Positions 62,961 through 64,000 of a stretch of 64,000 bases of DNA are shown here, piece after piece (positions within the stretch are counted from its first letter, which is position 1; each line of letters opens with the position of its first letter). A model generated the notes under the pieces. That model made no database searches, was not told the DNA's origin, and saw only the letters and a list, made by a program, of their open reading frames with translations. Source of the stretch: Diphasiastrum complanatum (taxonomy: Eukaryota; Streptophyta; Lycopodiopsida; Lycopodiales; Lycopodiaceae); NCBI GenBank assembly GCA_029204225.1, contig CM055109.1, positions 47,866,612-47,930,611 of the forward strand, given 5' to 3'. The translations under genes and the position numbers were made by a program.

Positions 62961-63010
62961 TGCCACGTGTCATATTCCACTTGGTCTTGTGGCCAGATTG
63001 ACACGTGGCA
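62961..63010. promoter_or_regulatory. G-box/ABRE inverted repeat
   Basis: TGCCACGTGTCA (62961-62972) and its exact reverse complement TGACACGTGGCA (62999-63010) are separated by 26 bp. CACGTG within GCCACGTGTC is a high-affinity bZIP/bHLH site and an ABA-response element core in plants. It sits about 110-170 bp upstream of the minus-strand TATA-like sequence. Confidence 0.6.
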
Positions 63011-64000
63011 GAGTCGGAACGTCTGTCATAAAATCCAACGGTAGCGCTCTAATCTTCACATGCACCGTTGGATGGGAAGCATGCTGAAAGGCCCACCTCA
63101 TGGGGGAATATATGGTGGATGAGATTCCTTGTGTGAGTTTTGGTAGGTTGTGTCTTTGTCTTCTCATGCTATATGATGGCCCATTGCCCATGACCCATGG
63201 GGGAACGTTTATCTTGGAATGGGTTAGATGCCCAAGGCCCATTGATGCCACAAGGACATAAGACCACCAAAATGGCTCTTACACCACATAATGTAAGTTC
63301 TCAAGAATTTTTTTAAGCTTTGTCGTGGAGATTGTGATCATACCCAAAATGCTGACATGTCCATTTCTTTAGCTTTGTCATATAGAGTAAACTATTGTGT
63401 CATTTCCAAAAAGATGACATTTCACTCCGTGGTGAGTTTGAGCAAATGATGTGCTTTTAGATTATAAATTGAAGTGAACCATTTTTTTCATTTTTTTAAC
63501 AATTTATTGATTCTTATCTTTCGACATACATACACCTACAGGGCAAAGGTTGTCATGATCTTCCAATCACATTCTTTTTTTTAGAAAACATTTTGTGGGC
63601 AAACCTTTCACATCCATTTTGAAAAACATTCTAAATGGAAGGCTCTTGAATATCTCTTGATACTGGAACCATGTAGCTTCATATAAAGTACAAACAACTA
63701 AAGAAGCCATAGTGTGCGTGATAGTGAAGTACGTGTGTGGCATATGCAACTCATAGGCCACTTTTGGCCGGCCTAGCCTTGCAAAGTGCTGCTCTCAAAA
63801 AGTCAATAAAATATTACAAGCCCGTTGTTGAAATTGGCATAGCACGTATTGATAACAAAGATTGCAAATTTTTACCTATAAAACGTACAACAATTTTACT
63901 TCTAAATTTCAAATTCATAAAATTTGCAGTGTTGCAAGTCTATTGTCAAATTAAATTGTGAAAATTGATTGAGAGTGCCCACAAATATTGAACTCGCAAA
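63011..64000. other. Intergenic sequence to window end, nothing recognised
   Basis: AT-rich with several T-runs. Short frames on both strands show no resemblance to known proteins. Confidence 0.4.

Overview
This is nuclear DNA of a land plant. The evidence is spliced genes with GT-AG introns, Copia and Gypsy retrotransposon debris, long (GA)n/(CT)n microsatellites, and two recognisable plant pathway genes. A non-seed vascular plant such as a fern is my best guess. It rests on the very TE-rich introns and on a non-LTR-like reverse transcriptase carrying a restriction-enzyme-like nuclease tail, which I associate with ferns and bryophytes. That is inference only.

Layout. 1-12 kb is a nest of decayed retroelements: a Copia gag (+), an apparently non-coding LTR element with a 207-bp (GA)n tract, a Copia integrase (-), and a Gypsy gag/protease (-) split by a 2.9-kb LTR element (+). 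12.5-35.2 kb holds a starch branching enzyme gene (+), with 13 exons read directly plus a candidate transit-peptide exon. Its third intron is 9.7 kb and contains an old Gypsy-like element with a younger 4.7-kb Gypsy element inside it. 35-45 kb is intergenic, with Copia RT/RNase H remains and a decayed reverse transcriptase with a zinc finger and PD-(D/E)xK-like tail. 46.4-48.3 kb encodes a histidine-phosphatase (phosphoglycerate-mutase-like) domain in seven exons (-). Upstream, at 53.5-53.9 kb, is an exon with a UBZ4-type ubiquitin-binding zinc finger on the same strand, ending in the matching splice phase; the two may be one gene. 56.6-59.4 kb is an intact eight-exon ent-kaurene oxidase (CYP701A-type, -). 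59.4-64 kb is mostly featureless, with a small protein-kinase fragment and a G-box inverted repeat.

The genes are not a functional cluster. Starch branching enzyme acts in plastid starch synthesis, ent-kaurene oxidase in gibberellin-type diterpenoid synthesis, and the phosphatase has no known substrate. The most novel possibility is the UBZ4 plus histidine-phosphatase architecture, which would parallel animal UBASH3/TULA proteins (UBA, SH3, histidine phosphatase). Exon boundaries come from reading splice sites and checking phase by hand. For the branching enzyme (exons 2-14), the kaurene oxidase and the phosphatase domain, all phases join without a stop or frameshift.
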